DNA of 64,000 bases from Siminovitchia thermophila (GCF_016909185.1 NZ_JAFBFH010000010.1:1-64000), one strand, 5' to 3'; numbered from the stretch's first letter, positions 36,769 to 46,164 are shown. A program made the numbers and translations. Notes: generated from the letters alone by a model not told the origin.

Positions 36769-37197
36769 TTAGGCTCTCTCCATATACATTTTTTGAGCGC
36801 CTTTTAGCCAAATCATCTCTCCCAATTCCGTCAACGTTTCTATATCACACTCTTTTACTCGTCCAATGACGTTCACTGGCTCCTCGCCACATTTACTTCT
36901 CGTCATTTCTGCCCCATAGTAGATGGCTATGACATGTTTTTGCTCTTCGTTTTCTCCTCTTCTCCAGTTGCTCCAATAACACACTTCTCCCAAGCTTGTA
37001 TAGATCGTTTGATCCTCCGGAGGAATTTTTTGATCGATGGGCAATTCGGCATTGATCTCCCTTCCTGACCATCTGGAATGTACTGCTTCACTTTTAAAAG
37101 GCAACATCTTATAAATTTCTCGCGCTGTCCTGCTGTCCTCGTTTAAATGCACAAATAAGCTTTTGCCCGATTGAAATGTGATTTTGATTTTTTTCAC
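36769..37197 (-). CDS. DUF3830 family protein (cyclophilin-like fold)
   Basis: 142 residues from a GTG at 37197, chosen because GAAGGAG lies 8 bases upstream. The family is small, cytosolic, with a cyclophilin-like barrel predicted, and is often encoded with hydantoinase or amidase genes. Role unknown; substrate binding or an isomerase step is possible. Lies between hyuB and the NCS1 permease gene. Confidence 0.75.
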   Translation of the reverse strand: MKKIKITFQSGKSLFVHLNEDSRTAREIYKMLPFKSEAVHSRWSGREINAELPIDQKIPPEDQTIYTSLGEVCYWSNWRRGENEEQKHVIAIYYGAEMTRSKCGEEPVNVIGRVKECDIETLTELGEMIWLKGAQKMYMERA

Positions 37198-37299
37198 GTT
37201 TGCTACTCCTTCTCGCACATTTATATCTGAATATTCTGACTTATATTTTAAAAAAGGAATTCTTTTGAACCAAAAGAATTCTTTCAAAGATGTCCATCC

Positions 37300-38946
37300 C
37301 TATCCGTCTATATATTCTTTTCTTAAATCGCTTTCTATGTCTTCCTGTCTGCGTAAGGAATACTTGCCAAAACCGCCGCCGCCTCCGGTTTTAACAATCA
37401 CTCGATCTCCTTTGCTCAATTCTTTTCCATTCACCTTTAAAATATGCTCGCTGCCGTGTCCAGAAACAATTTCAACGTCCGGCTCCTGGCCCGGTTCTCC
37501 TCCAAAAAGTCCCCATGCAGGTGTTTTGGATCGCTCAAACCACAGTGATACATAAGTTTCGTCACGTAACACTTCATATTCTCTTATAACCCCAAGACCG
37601 CCCCTGAACTGCCCTTTTCCACCGGAATTTTTTCTTAAAGCGTATTGGTTGATCCGGATCGGGTATTTGGATTCAAACACCTCAATAGGCAAATTTTTAA
37701 AATCTCCACTTACATGGTTAATCAAAGCCGATGGCCCATCGCCGCCTTGGAATGCTCCCCAACCGCCTGCTGTTGCTTCCACACTTAAAAATTCACTGTT
37801 ATTGTCTTTTCCTGCAAAAGTGACAACCATTGAATCTCCGTAATGGGCGGCCGCTGCTTTTTCCTTCATAACGGGAGAAAGAGCTTTAATGATGAGGTCT
37901 ATTAATAGACCTAATGGTGTAAAATACCACCCGCAAGGCGCAGGTTCAACGGCATGAAAAACGGTTCCCTCTGGCGCCACGACACGGAGCGTTTTAAAGT
38001 TCCCGCCCGTGACAGGAGCACTCGGGCTGATTAGATCTTTAAATGCAACCCTGCAAGCAGAAATTGTCTGGGCATAGCCACAGTTTGTCTGCCCTCTCCT
38101 TTGACGGCTTGATCCCGATAAATCAATCGTTATATGTTCGCCTTCCACTAAAACTTTTACTTTTACATAAATAGGTTCATCGTTTGTCCCGTCATTATCA
38201 AGATACCCCTCCGCCTCGTATGCTCCATCTGGTATTTTCTCGATGACTTCTCTATCCAACATCTCAGATTGCAAGAAAATATCATGTATACAATGGCCGA
38301 TTCTTTCGAGACCAAACTTATCTATTAACTCTTTAAATCTTTTTTCACCCGTTCTGCACGCTGCCACTTGAGCATTCAAGTCACCTAAAGCCGCTTCCGG
38401 AAAGCGGTTATTCGTTGTTATTAACCGTATAACATGTTCCAGAGGTTTGAAATTTTCATATATTTTCGTAGGAGGGATACGAATGCCCTCCTGGAAAATA
38501 CTTGTGGCATCCATCGGATATCCCGGATCTTTTGATCCGATGTCAAGCCAGTGGGCTCTTGTAGCGGTAAATCCCACAAGTTGCCCTTCGTAAAAAATCG
38601 GAGAAAATGTCGTTACATCATTTAAGTGGGTTCCTCCAATATAGGAATCATTTAATATATATAAATCGCCTTCTTTGTACTTCTCTATCCCGCCTATTAA
38701 GTCCGTCGTTATTTTAATGCATTCATCCAGGTTGCCGAGGAATATGGGCAATCCGGCCGATTGGCCTAGCAACCGGACCTCTTTGTCAAATAAACAAACA
38801 CTGCAATCCTTCATTTCATAAATGATCGGGGAAAAAGCGCTTCTGGCTAAACTGGCATTCATTTCATCCGCAGCAGAGATCAGGGCATTTCGCACAATTT
38901 CAGTAGTAACGGGATTTTCTAAAAAGTTTTTTTCTTGCACTTTCAT
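37300..38946 (-). CDS. hyuB: Hydantoinase/oxoprolinase B subunit
   Basis: 548 residues, full-length HyuB/HydB. Typical blocks: NPVTTEIVRNALISAADEMNASLARSAFSPIIYEMKD at the N-terminus, GGTHLNDVT, DLNAQVAACRTGEKR, and a C-terminal GGKGQFRGGLGVIREYE and GGGGFG. The start overlaps the end of the hyuA gene by 4 bases (ATGA). With HyuA it forms an ATP-dependent cyclic-amide hydrolase or a related N-methylhydantoinase or acetone-carboxylase-like enzyme. Confidence 0.9.
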   Translation of the reverse strand: MKVQEKNFLENPVTTEIVRNALISAADEMNASLARSAFSPIIYEMKDCSVCLFDKEVRLLGQSAGLPIFLGNLDECIKITTDLIGGIEKYKEGDLYILNDSYIGGTHLNDVTTFSPIFYEGQLVGFTATRAHWLDIGSKDPGYPMDATSIFQEGIRIPPTKIYENFKPLEHVIRLITTNNRFPEAALGDLNAQVAACRTGEKRFKELIDKFGLERIGHCIHDIFLQSEMLDREVIEKIPDGAYEAEGYLDNDGTNDEPIYVKVKVLVEGEHITIDLSGSSRQRRGQTNCGYAQTISACRVAFKDLISPSAPVTGGNFKTLRVVAPEGTVFHAVEPAPCGWYFTPLGLLIDLIIKALSPVMKEKAAAAHYGDSMVVTFAGKDNNSEFLSVEATAGGWGAFQGGDGPSALINHVSGDFKNLPIEVFESKYPIRINQYALRKNSGGKGQFRGGLGVIREYEVLRDETYVSLWFERSKTPAWGLFGGEPGQEPDVEIVSGHGSEHILKVNGKELSKGDRVIVKTGGGGGFGKYSLRRQEDIESDLRKEYIDG

Positions 38947-40979
38947 GAATATACCTCCTCTTTGCTGAAGATTTTTTCAATTTGAATGTTCTTATTTTCA
39001 TCAATCAAAACAGCGTATTTAGGCGGAATCACCATTGTCGTGTTCTGATCTTCAATAATAGCCGGGCCTGTCAAATTGTTTCCGTTCATCAAATCCGCCG
39101 TTGAGTATATCCCGGTTCTTTTGGCTTCACCACTCCAAAAAGTCTCTCTTGTATGCTGAGGCATTACTGTTTTGCTGTCCTTTTCCTCTTTTTGATGAAA
39201 CTCCAATTTCTCCAAATCACCTATGGCGGTCATCCTGAGATTCACGATTTCCGTTGGATTATCCGGATTATGATGCCCATATATTTCGAAATGAGCTTGA
39301 TGGAATAAGCGCTCCAAATCATGTGGATCATCCGAATGATTCACAATGTTGATCGTGTATTCTTGCCCCACATAGCGCACATCCATGCTTTTCTGAAGAC
39401 GTATTTTATGAGAGCTGATATGCTGCTGGCGCATCATGTCCATACATTCTTCTTTCATTTCTTCATATAGGGAATGCATTCTGTCTTTATCAACGCTAGA
39501 CAATAATGAGTGATCATTTCTGACAGAATCAAAACGAATATCTGTTTGCAGCATTCCCCAAGCGGAAAATGTCCCGGATGTGTTTGGAACGAATATTTTT
39601 TGTATCCCCAATGACTCGGCAATCATTACCGCATGCATGGGTCCGGCGCCGCCAAAGGCCACCATCGTAAAATCACGCGGATCAATGCCTTTTCTGACAG
39701 TCAGAGTCCGGATGGCATCTGCCATCTTCGCATTGGCAATATTACATATGCCTTCAGCCGTTTCTTCGACAGATAACCCAATTTCATCTGCCACAGATTG
39801 GATGGCCTTATAAGCGGCTTTCTTGTCCAGTTTCATCCCTCCCCCCAAGAAATGATCCGGATCAATCCTGCCAAGAATTAAATTGGCATCAGTGACAGTA
39901 GGTTTTTTCCCGCCGTTGCCGTAACAGGCTGGGCCCGGGTACGATCCGGCACTCTCCGGGCCGACTCTCAACCCTCCTCCCTCTGTATAGGCGATGGAGC
40001 CCCCTCCGGCACCAATCGTATGAATATTCACCATAGGTGAAAGAAGTGGAAAGCCTTCCATCATTGTTTCAGCGGTAATATCCGGTTCCCCGTCAATCGT
40101 CATGCTCACATCAAAGCTCGTACCGCCCATGTCTACACAAATTAAGTTTTTTTCATTTATGAGCGCAGAGAGATTGGCACCTCCGATCGTGCCGCCCACC
40201 GGCCCGGACATAAGCGTTTGCAAAGGCAGTTGCTTAGCCACCTTTGATGTCATCACACCGCCATTTGACTGCATAATGTAAATATCGTTTGTATATCCGC
40301 TTTCAGCTAGCATCGTTTCCAACTTATTTAAATATTTCCTGACGATCGGAGCGATGTACGCATTCATGATCGTGGTGCTTGTACGCTCATATTCACGCCA
40401 CTCTCTTGCAATATCACTAGAAAGCGAGACTGGGATATTCAGCTCTTTTTCTATCAAATCCTTTACGGCCTGCTCATGGATTGGATTTCTGTAAGAGTGC
40501 AAAAAGCAAACAGCGACGGCTTCATAATGGTTTTTTTTCAGACGGTTCACCAATTTTTTAACTTCCTCATTGTCAATTGGCTGTAATATTTCTCCGTCAT
40601 GGGAAACTCGCTCCGCCATTTCATATATGTGTTCTCTATCAACCAGTGGAGCTGGTTTTTTATACTGAATATTGTACATGTCCACACGGTTGGCTCTGCC
40701 AATCTCATAAACATCCCGAAATCCTTCTGTTGTGACCAATGCAACCTTGGCACCTTTTCTCTCCAACAAAGCATTGAGCCCCGAAGTCGTACCATGCACA
40801 AAATATTCAATTTCATTGAAATCCCTTACATATTTACTGATAGATTGCATGACGCCTTCAGCCAGGTTATCAGGTGTTGTCAATGTTTTATGAGTGTGGA
40901 AACTCCGGGTTTTTTTATCGTATAAAACCAAATCTGTAAATGTTCCACCTATGTCTACTCCTAAACGGTAACGGTGCAT
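38943..40979 (-). CDS. hyuA: Hydantoinase/oxoprolinase A subunit, full length
   Basis: 678 residues with an N-terminal DIGGTFTDLVLY, GTTSGLNALLERKGAK, a central VDMGGTSFDVSMTIDG, AFGGAGPMHA and a C-terminal HydA domain (about residues 500-670), which the protein at 5484-7079 lacks. ATP-dependent ring opening of hydantoin-like substrates with HyuB is expected; true specificity is unclear. First structural gene after the XRE-cupin gene. GGAGG lies upstream of the ATG. A weak cre-like sequence (TGTAAGCGCATAACA on the minus strand) lies about 50 bases upstream. Confidence 0.9.
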   Translation of the reverse strand: MHRYRLGVDIGGTFTDLVLYDKKTRSFHTHKTLTTPDNLAEGVMQSISKYVRDFNEIEYFVHGTTSGLNALLERKGAKVALVTTEGFRDVYEIGRANRVDMYNIQYKKPAPLVDREHIYEMAERVSHDGEILQPIDNEEVKKLVNRLKKNHYEAVAVCFLHSYRNPIHEQAVKDLIEKELNIPVSLSSDIAREWREYERTSTTIMNAYIAPIVRKYLNKLETMLAESGYTNDIYIMQSNGGVMTSKVAKQLPLQTLMSGPVGGTIGGANLSALINEKNLICVDMGGTSFDVSMTIDGEPDITAETMMEGFPLLSPMVNIHTIGAGGGSIAYTEGGGLRVGPESAGSYPGPACYGNGGKKPTVTDANLILGRIDPDHFLGGGMKLDKKAAYKAIQSVADEIGLSVEETAEGICNIANAKMADAIRTLTVRKGIDPRDFTMVAFGGAGPMHAVMIAESLGIQKIFVPNTSGTFSAWGMLQTDIRFDSVRNDHSLLSSVDKDRMHSLYEEMKEECMDMMRQQHISSHKIRLQKSMDVRYVGQEYTINIVNHSDDPHDLERLFHQAHFEIYGHHNPDNPTEIVNLRMTAIGDLEKLEFHQKEEKDSKTVMPQHTRETFWSGEAKRTGIYSTADLMNGNNLTGPAIIEDQNTTMVIPPKYAVLIDENKNIQIEKIFSKEEVYS

Positions 40980-41076
40980 GGTATATCCTCCTCATTTCTT
41001 TCAGATATGAACTTGCAGTGAACAATTGTTATGCGCTTACATTATTTCATTCGCAAGCAGTTTTATCTGCTGCGAA

Positions 41077-41622
41077 TCAAAAAACGGCTGGTGTTACAGA
41101 GCTGATTAATGTCGTCTCGCTATCAAGCGGATTTTCCCATTTATGAGGAATGGTTGAAGGAAAATGGATGGCATCTCCCTTTTTTAACAAGTATGTTTTG
41201 TCATGAATATAAATGAGAACCTCGCCTTCCAATACATAATAAAACTCTTCTCCCGGATGCTGAACCAATTCCGGATCTTTATGTTTTGGATCTAACGTAA
41301 TAATAAAGGCATCTATTTTTCTTTCTGGGAACTGACTGCTTAATCTGATGAGCGTGGAATCCGAACTGCCTATTCGAAAAGGATGTTGGTCTTTTTTATA
41401 AACCGCATAGTTTACATCCCTCTCCTCTTCGAAGAAATAGACCATGGGCACTTCTAAAGCATCTGCTATTTTCTTCAATGAAGTGATCGCCAATGACGTT
41501 GTTCCTCTCTCGACTTGCGATAAAAAACTAATGGAAAGACCAGTCGCCGTACTCAGCTCTTTTAAAGTCAGCCTCCTCTCTTTTCTCAACTTTTGAATCT
41601 TAATAAAAATGTCCTCCATCAA
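41077..41622 (-). CDS. XRE-cupin transcriptional regulator of the second hydantoinase operon
   Basis: 181 residues: HTH_3 at about residues 8-63 (KLRKERRLTLKELSTATGLSISFLSQVERGTTSL) and a cupin_2 domain at about 105-178 (HPGEEFYYVLEGEVLIYIHDKTYLLKKGDAIHFPSTIPH). It lies 97 bases upstream of hyuA in the same direction, and its own promoter carries a strong inverted repeat. Autoregulation and control of the hyu operon by a substrate or product are likely. Confidence 0.9.
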   Translation of the reverse strand: MMEDIFIKIQKLRKERRLTLKELSTATGLSISFLSQVERGTTSLAITSLKKIADALEVPMVYFFEEERDVNYAVYKKDQHPFRIGSSDSTLIRLSSQFPERKIDAFIITLDPKHKDPELVQHPGEEFYYVLEGEVLIYIHDKTYLLKKGDAIHFPSTIPHKWENPLDSETTLISSVTPAVF

Positions 41623-41638
41623 AATCCTCTCTTCTCTA

Positions 41639-41682
41639 TTTTTACAGTATTACTGAAATTATTTATGATTATACTGTAAAAA
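41639..41682 (-). promoter_or_regulatory. Long-spaced inverted repeat at the XRE-cupin promoter
   Basis: Perfect 12-base arms TTTTTACAGTAT and ATACTGTAAAAA separated by 20 bases (two turns of DNA centre to centre is roughly three). The right arm overlaps the -10 element and the left arm lies over the 5' leader, as expected for cooperative autorepression. Confidence 0.75.
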
Positions 41683-41696
41683 ATAGAGTGAATCAA
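41668..41696 (-). promoter_or_regulatory. Sigma-A promoter of the XRE-cupin gene
   Basis: TTGATT (41696-41691), 17-base spacer, perfect TATAAT (41673-41668). The -10 is embedded in the inverted repeat. Confidence 0.75.
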
Positions 41697-41778
41697 CCTT
41701 TTTTTTAATAAAATTGATTTTTCATGAAAAGGTTTTATGAGGAAGTGGCCGGGACATAAGCAAATACGAAATAGCAAA

Positions 41779-41809
41779 AACCGAACAATTCATTTATAAT
41801 TGTCCGGTT
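41779..41809. terminator. Terminator-like hairpin
   Basis: AACCGAACAATT and AATTGTCCGGTT pair with one A/C mismatch, followed by TTATTTGTG. Near it lies a truncated version of the repeat unit, so it may be part of a mobile element rather than a gene terminator. Confidence 0.5.
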
Positions 41810-41990
41810 TATTTGTGTAAAAAAATCCCCCTCATCGCTACGTCAACATATTTCGCTTTCCGTCGGGAGTAAATCAAAATAGTCGCTAGTAAACCCCAAA
41901 AGTCGCTTCCCCCAAAAAAGACGAGTAATCCCCAAAGGGGAGGATGGATTTGCCGTGATTAAGTTTTCTTCGAGGTTTCTTGACAGCCTA

Positions 41991-42120
41991 GGGGCTGGGA
42001 CATAAGTTGAAAGTTGATTAATATTCGTAAAAATCGTTAGAATAATACCGCGTGAAACCAAGGTTTTAAACTTGATTCCATGCGATTTATTTCATTTTTA
42101 CAAGGGGGCGTCCCGGCCCC
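41991..42120. repeat. MITE-like repeat, copy A
   Basis: About 130 bases bounded by complementary ends GGGGCTGGGAC and GTCCCGGCCCC. Inside lies a second hairpin (CGCGTGAAACCAAG ... CTTGATTCCATGCG). A second copy with the same inner sequence occurs at 60238-60369. This is the kind of small folded repeat scattered in Bacillaceae genomes. Confidence 0.75.
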
Positions 42121-42152
42121 TTTATGGCAGTTTTTCTCTAAAAATCTATGGA

Positions 42153-43640
42153 TTACGATCTCACTTTCACCCAAACACTTTTTACCTCGGTATATTCATT
42201 CAGCGCATAGCTTCCAAGTTCTCGGCCGATTCCCGATTGTTTATAGCCCCCAAATGGCGCGCCTTCCATTTCCAAGCCGTAGTCATTAATCCAAACGGTT
42301 CCTGCCTCGAGACGACTGGCCACATAATGGGCAGTTTGAATATTTTCCGACCAGATTCCGGCGGCCAAACCATAATGACTGTCGTTTGCCCTGCGAATGA
42401 CCTCTTCTACCGTGTCAAACGGCATCACCACAACGACCGGCCCGAAAATTTCTTCCCTGGCGATGGTCATATCGTCTGTCACATCGGCAAAAATAGTCGG
42501 TTGCATGAAGAAGCCTGTATCGAATGCCCGTTTTCCGCCTGCAACCATTTTGGCTCCTTCTTCCTCTCCCTTTTGAACATAGCCAAGGACGCGTTCTAAT
42601 TGTTTCATGGATATGAGCGGCCCCATTTCCGTTTTATCGTCCAACCCATTGCCAAGAACGAGTTCGTTCGCTTTTTCAACTAGGGCATTCAACACTTGAT
42701 CATACAATGAACGCTGGACGTAGACGCGTGAACCCGCGCTGCAATTTTGCCCATGATTGTACATGATCCCTTGGAAAGCCCCTTCAATCGCTTCTTCCAC
42801 ATTGGCATCTTCAAAAATAATATTTGGCGATTTGCCTCCGAGCTCCAGGGTTACATGTTTGATTTGATCTGCCGCTTTCTTCATAATGTTTTTTCCCGTG
42901 ACGGTCGATCCGGTAAATGCAACTTTATTTACTTTCGGATGGGTGACGATTGCTTCGCCTGCTTCGGGCCCGAATCCCGGAACAATATTGACCACACCGT
43001 CGGGAAAGCCTGCCTCTTTAAAAAGTCTTGCTGTATAAAGAAGCGACAAGGGAGTCTGTTCGGCAGGCTTGATGACAACAGTGCAACCCGTTGCAAGTGC
43101 CGCTCCCAGTTTCCATGAGGCCATTGCCAGCGGAAAATTCCAGGGAATAATCTGCCCCACCACCCCGACTGGCTCATGAACCGTATAATTTAAATATTGT
43201 TTAGAGATGGGAATCGTTTGTCCATACAACTTCGTCGCCCAGCCGGCATAATAGCGAAAATGGTTCACGGTTCCATCCACATCATCTTCCAGGGCATTTT
43301 TAAATGGCTTGCCATTATCAAGCGTTTCAAGCTGGGCAAGCTCTTCTCTGTTCTCCTCCAGCAAATCAGCCAATTTATAGATCAAATGTGAGCGCTCGGC
43401 CGTTGTCAAAGCAGACCATGGTCCTTCATGAAAAGCCCTGTGGGCGGCCTCGACAGCCGCATCAATATCTTCTGCCTGTGCTTCGCTCACCGTTGCCAGC
43501 ACTTCCTCTGTCGCCGGATTTAATGTTTCAAATGTTTTCCCGCTTTTCGCCGGCACAAAATTTCCATTTATATATAGACCAATCGGTTTACTTAAAAAAT
43601 CCTTTACCTTTTCATTCAAAGTTGCATAAGAAGTAATCAT
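42153..43640 (-). CDS. NAD(P)-dependent aldehyde dehydrogenase (DhaS-like)
   Basis: 495 residues, full ALDH length. Visible motifs: PWNFPL, the catalytic Glu in TLELGGKSPN, catalytic Cys in GQNCSAGSR and the C-terminal PFGGYKQSGIGRE. Most like DhaS of Bacillus subtilis. In this context it could oxidise 2-oxoglutarate semialdehyde, the product of the hydroxyproline route encoded upstream, but specificity cannot be read and other aldehydes are possible. It lies 33 bases after the amidohydrolase gene. Confidence 0.9.
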   Translation of the reverse strand: MITSYATLNEKVKDFLSKPIGLYINGNFVPAKSGKTFETLNPATEEVLATVSEAQAEDIDAAVEAAHRAFHEGPWSALTTAERSHLIYKLADLLEENREELAQLETLDNGKPFKNALEDDVDGTVNHFRYYAGWATKLYGQTIPISKQYLNYTVHEPVGVVGQIIPWNFPLAMASWKLGAALATGCTVVIKPAEQTPLSLLYTARLFKEAGFPDGVVNIVPGFGPEAGEAIVTHPKVNKVAFTGSTVTGKNIMKKAADQIKHVTLELGGKSPNIIFEDANVEEAIEGAFQGIMYNHGQNCSAGSRVYVQRSLYDQVLNALVEKANELVLGNGLDDKTEMGPLISMKQLERVLGYVQKGEEEGAKMVAGGKRAFDTGFFMQPTIFADVTDDMTIAREEIFGPVVVVMPFDTVEEVIRRANDSHYGLAAGIWSENIQTAHYVASRLEAGTVWINDYGLEMEGAPFGGYKQSGIGRELGSYALNEYTEVKSVWVKVRS

Positions 43641-43673
43641 AGATAAGTCTCCTTTTTGTAATAGAATACATTT

Positions 43674-44840
43674 TTATACAAATCTTTTTCCTTCTAAATA
43701 AACTTCTTTTATTTCTTCGAGGTGATTGAGATCTAATAAAGGGTTTTGATCCATTAAAATAAAATCGGCGAAATAGCCTTCTGTAATTTGGCCTGTAGGA
43801 ATTCCTAATATCTTTCCCGCATTGACTGTCGCCGTTTTCAAAATGTCTCTAGGATTATTCACATATTTATTCATTGTATGAAGTTCACCCAGCAAAGAGG
43901 GGTGAGGAGTGGATATGGATCCGGCATCCGAACCGGCGCCAACAAGCACTTGATCAAAAAACTGACAAAATGCTTTCTCGTGCGCCTCTATTACTTTTTT
44001 TGCTTTTTCTCGGGCATATAAAGGCACATGCTCCAGACTGGCAAGCTTTTGATAGACTTCCAATGTCGGTACCCACGATGAACCCTTTCTATTCATTAAC
44101 TCGACGATCTCCTCATCGATATAATGACCATGCTCGATTGAATCTACTCCCGCATTAATAGAGTTGATAATCCCCTCCCTTCCAATGGCATGGGAGGCTA
44201 CCTTAAGATCAAATCGATTAGCCTCCTCACATATAATCTTTAACTCTTCGTAAGTGAGTTCCGATCTTTCGGCTACTTCGCCTTTGCTTCTGCCATATAC
44301 TCCTCCGGTGGCGCTTACTTTAATAACCCCGGCATGTTTGTATATTTGCTCTCGTGTCGCTTTTAGAACTTCGGAAGGTCCATCCGAAAAACTTCCCCAA
44401 AAAGGATCATGTCCGCCCGTCATCGTGATCGTTTTTCCACATGCGACTAATCTTGAACCGGCGATCAGGTTTCTATCGGCTGCTTCGGCCACATGTAAGG
44501 CAATATCTTTTATGGAACCAAGATCCCTGATTGTCGTAATCCCTTTCGTTATATATTTTTGGTAATTGGTTACAGCGCGAATGATAATTTGTTCATAGCT
44601 TTCTTCCGCATTCGTTTTAACAGGGTCCGTCTCACCGTCCCAAATAATATGGACATGTAAATCGATTAATCCAGGAAGCAAAAACATCCCGCTTCTATCA
44701 ATGACATGCTTATCTGATGGAATTTGATCACTTGGTAAAACTTTATAAATCATCTCATCTTTAATCCAAATAGCCTGCTCTTCTTTCAATGCCAGATTTT
44801 CACCACAAAAAGCCGTTACCCCATTTATGATAAATTCCAT
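43674..44840 (-). CDS. Amidohydrolase superfamily protein (imidazolonepropionase/Xaa-Pro dipeptidase-like)
   Basis: 388 residues from the ATG at 44840, chosen because GGAGG lies 7 bases upstream. Metal-site features: HVH in LIDLHVHI, the KVSATGG lysine region, the SHAIGREG histidine and GSDAGS Asp. The group (COG1228) includes imidazolonepropionase and amidohydrolase-type prolidases that cleave acyl-proline or Xaa-Pro/Arg. Given neighbours in imino acid use, an Xaa-Pro-type dipeptidase or N-acyl amino acid hydrolase is plausible. Confidence 0.82.
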   Translation of the reverse strand: MEFIINGVTAFCGENLALKEEQAIWIKDEMIYKVLPSDQIPSDKHVIDRSGMFLLPGLIDLHVHIIWDGETDPVKTNAEESYEQIIIRAVTNYQKYITKGITTIRDLGSIKDIALHVAEAADRNLIAGSRLVACGKTITMTGGHDPFWGSFSDGPSEVLKATREQIYKHAGVIKVSATGGVYGRSKGEVAERSELTYEELKIICEEANRFDLKVASHAIGREGIINSINAGVDSIEHGHYIDEEIVELMNRKGSSWVPTLEVYQKLASLEHVPLYAREKAKKVIEAHEKAFCQFFDQVLVGAGSDAGSISTPHPSLLGELHTMNKYVNNPRDILKTATVNAGKILGIPTGQITEGYFADFILMDQNPLLDLNHLEEIKEVYLEGKRFV

Positions 44841-45024
44841 AAACATACCTCCGATAAATGGATCATTTAGTTGCAAATTTTTTTCATCAGATTTTTGCGG
44901 ACATTGCAATATGTTCAAGGACTCATGAAAAATTTGTCCAATACGGTGACAGGCAGTCACTATTTGTCCTGCGAATCTGCAACAGGCGTATCGGAGAAAG
45001 TCCGGATGTATAGTAACTCCCGGA

Positions 45025-46161
45025 TTAACGATAGGTTAAATCTTCTAATTCACGCGGGTATTCGGTGATGAGTCTATGACCATTCTCAGTCAGTATAAGT
45101 GTATCTGAGTGTCTAAATCCCCCTATGCCTGGAATGAAAATTCCCGGCTCAATCGTAAATACCATCCCCTTTTTTAACATCAAATCATTATCAAACCGTA
45201 ATGAAGGCTCTTCATGCGCGGATATCCCAATGCCATGCCCAGCCCTGTGAATGGCGTACTGTCCAAATCCAGCCTCTCTTAACACATTTCTTGATACCTC
45301 GTCGACTTCAGCGGCCGTAACTCCCGGTTTAATAAAATCAATTGATGCTTGCTGGGCCAGTTTTGCCGCTTCAAAACCTCTTCTTTGCTCTTTCGTTAAT
45401 TCGCCAAGGACTACCGTTCTTTCCAGCTCGGCCCGATAACCGTTGAGTGCCACTTGACGGCTATGAATAATCACATCTCCTTTTCGTAGTTTCCTTGTAT
45501 TTGAAAAGACATGCGGCATGATCGTGCGTTCTATGCCGGAAGGAGACATGGCAAATAAATCCAGTGTTGAGTTTGGATGCTTTTTAGCCGTTTCCTTAAA
45601 TAAAGCTTCATTTCCTGCCGCATCCATTTCGATTTCCGTGATTCCTTCTCTACACGCCTTTAAAGATTGATCTACCGCCAAGTTGGCAAGCCGGCCCGCT
45701 TCCTCTATCAACTTCAACTCTTCTTCATCTTTTATATAACGCATTTCAACGATTTTTTGTCCTACATCAACGAGTGTAAATCCCAACTTCCGTATCCATT
45801 CAGCCAGACACGCGGAAGTCGCACTCATATCGATGCCGATTTTTGATCCTGTCGAATACGGAACGAGCAATTTTTCCAAATGTTGATATGGATGAATACC
45901 TTCCTTTGCTTTTTCCGGATGTTCATAATAAGTAAGAATACGATCTATCTTTGCTTCTTCCTTGGCATGAACCTCTTCCAACGCCGGAACGATTAAGCTC
46001 GTTGATTTTTCATCTAGCACAAATAGAATGGGACGCGAATATAAGATCGCCTTAAAGGAACTGAGATAATATTGATGATCCGGATTAGAAATGACACAAG
46101 CCGCAAGCCCTTGCTCATTCATAAACGTTCTTAATTCATTTAACCGATGGTCTATATTCAT
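45025..46161 (-). CDS. Creatinase-like M24 family protein with altered metal site, fourth of four
   Basis: 378 residues with the two-domain creatinase fold. Aligned by eye to its three paralogues in this window, the first metal Asp (IDFG) is replaced in VIIHSRQ by Ser, the second Asp (SDIT) is Glu in RAELERT, and the last Glu (RIED) is Ser in FRHSD. Only the His of AGHGIG and Glu of TIEPG remain. ALERT/RE-D-like blocks are known in creatinase, which works without metal. So this is likely a hydrolase of different chemistry or a non-peptidase. It lies 3 bases after the symporter gene. Confidence 0.82.
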   Translation of the reverse strand: MNIDHRLNELRTFMNEQGLAACVISNPDHQYYLSSFKAILYSRPILFVLDEKSTSLIVPALEEVHAKEEAKIDRILTYYEHPEKAKEGIHPYQHLEKLLVPYSTGSKIGIDMSATSACLAEWIRKLGFTLVDVGQKIVEMRYIKDEEELKLIEEAGRLANLAVDQSLKACREGITEIEMDAAGNEALFKETAKKHPNSTLDLFAMSPSGIERTIMPHVFSNTRKLRKGDVIIHSRQVALNGYRAELERTVVLGELTKEQRRGFEAAKLAQQASIDFIKPGVTAAEVDEVSRNVLREAGFGQYAIHRAGHGIGISAHEEPSLRFDNDLMLKKGMVFTIEPGIFIPGIGGFRHSDTLILTENGHRLITEYPRELEDLTYR

Positions 46162-46164
46162 TTT

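Larger units (their letters stand above)
41697..42152. other. Gene-free stretch with hairpins and a repeat copy
   Basis: No gene is seen. It holds a terminator-like hairpin at 41779-41809, several short GTCGCT-containing segments near 41880-41910, and copy A of the MITE-like repeat at 41991-42120. A partial start of the same repeat (gccgggacataag) occurs near 41748. Confidence 0.55.

Noticed and set aside
41027-41042. CcpA cre site upstream of hyuA
   Set aside because: TGTAAGCGCATAACA matches only one half of the consensus well; kept as a remark in the hyuA entry, not as a feature.
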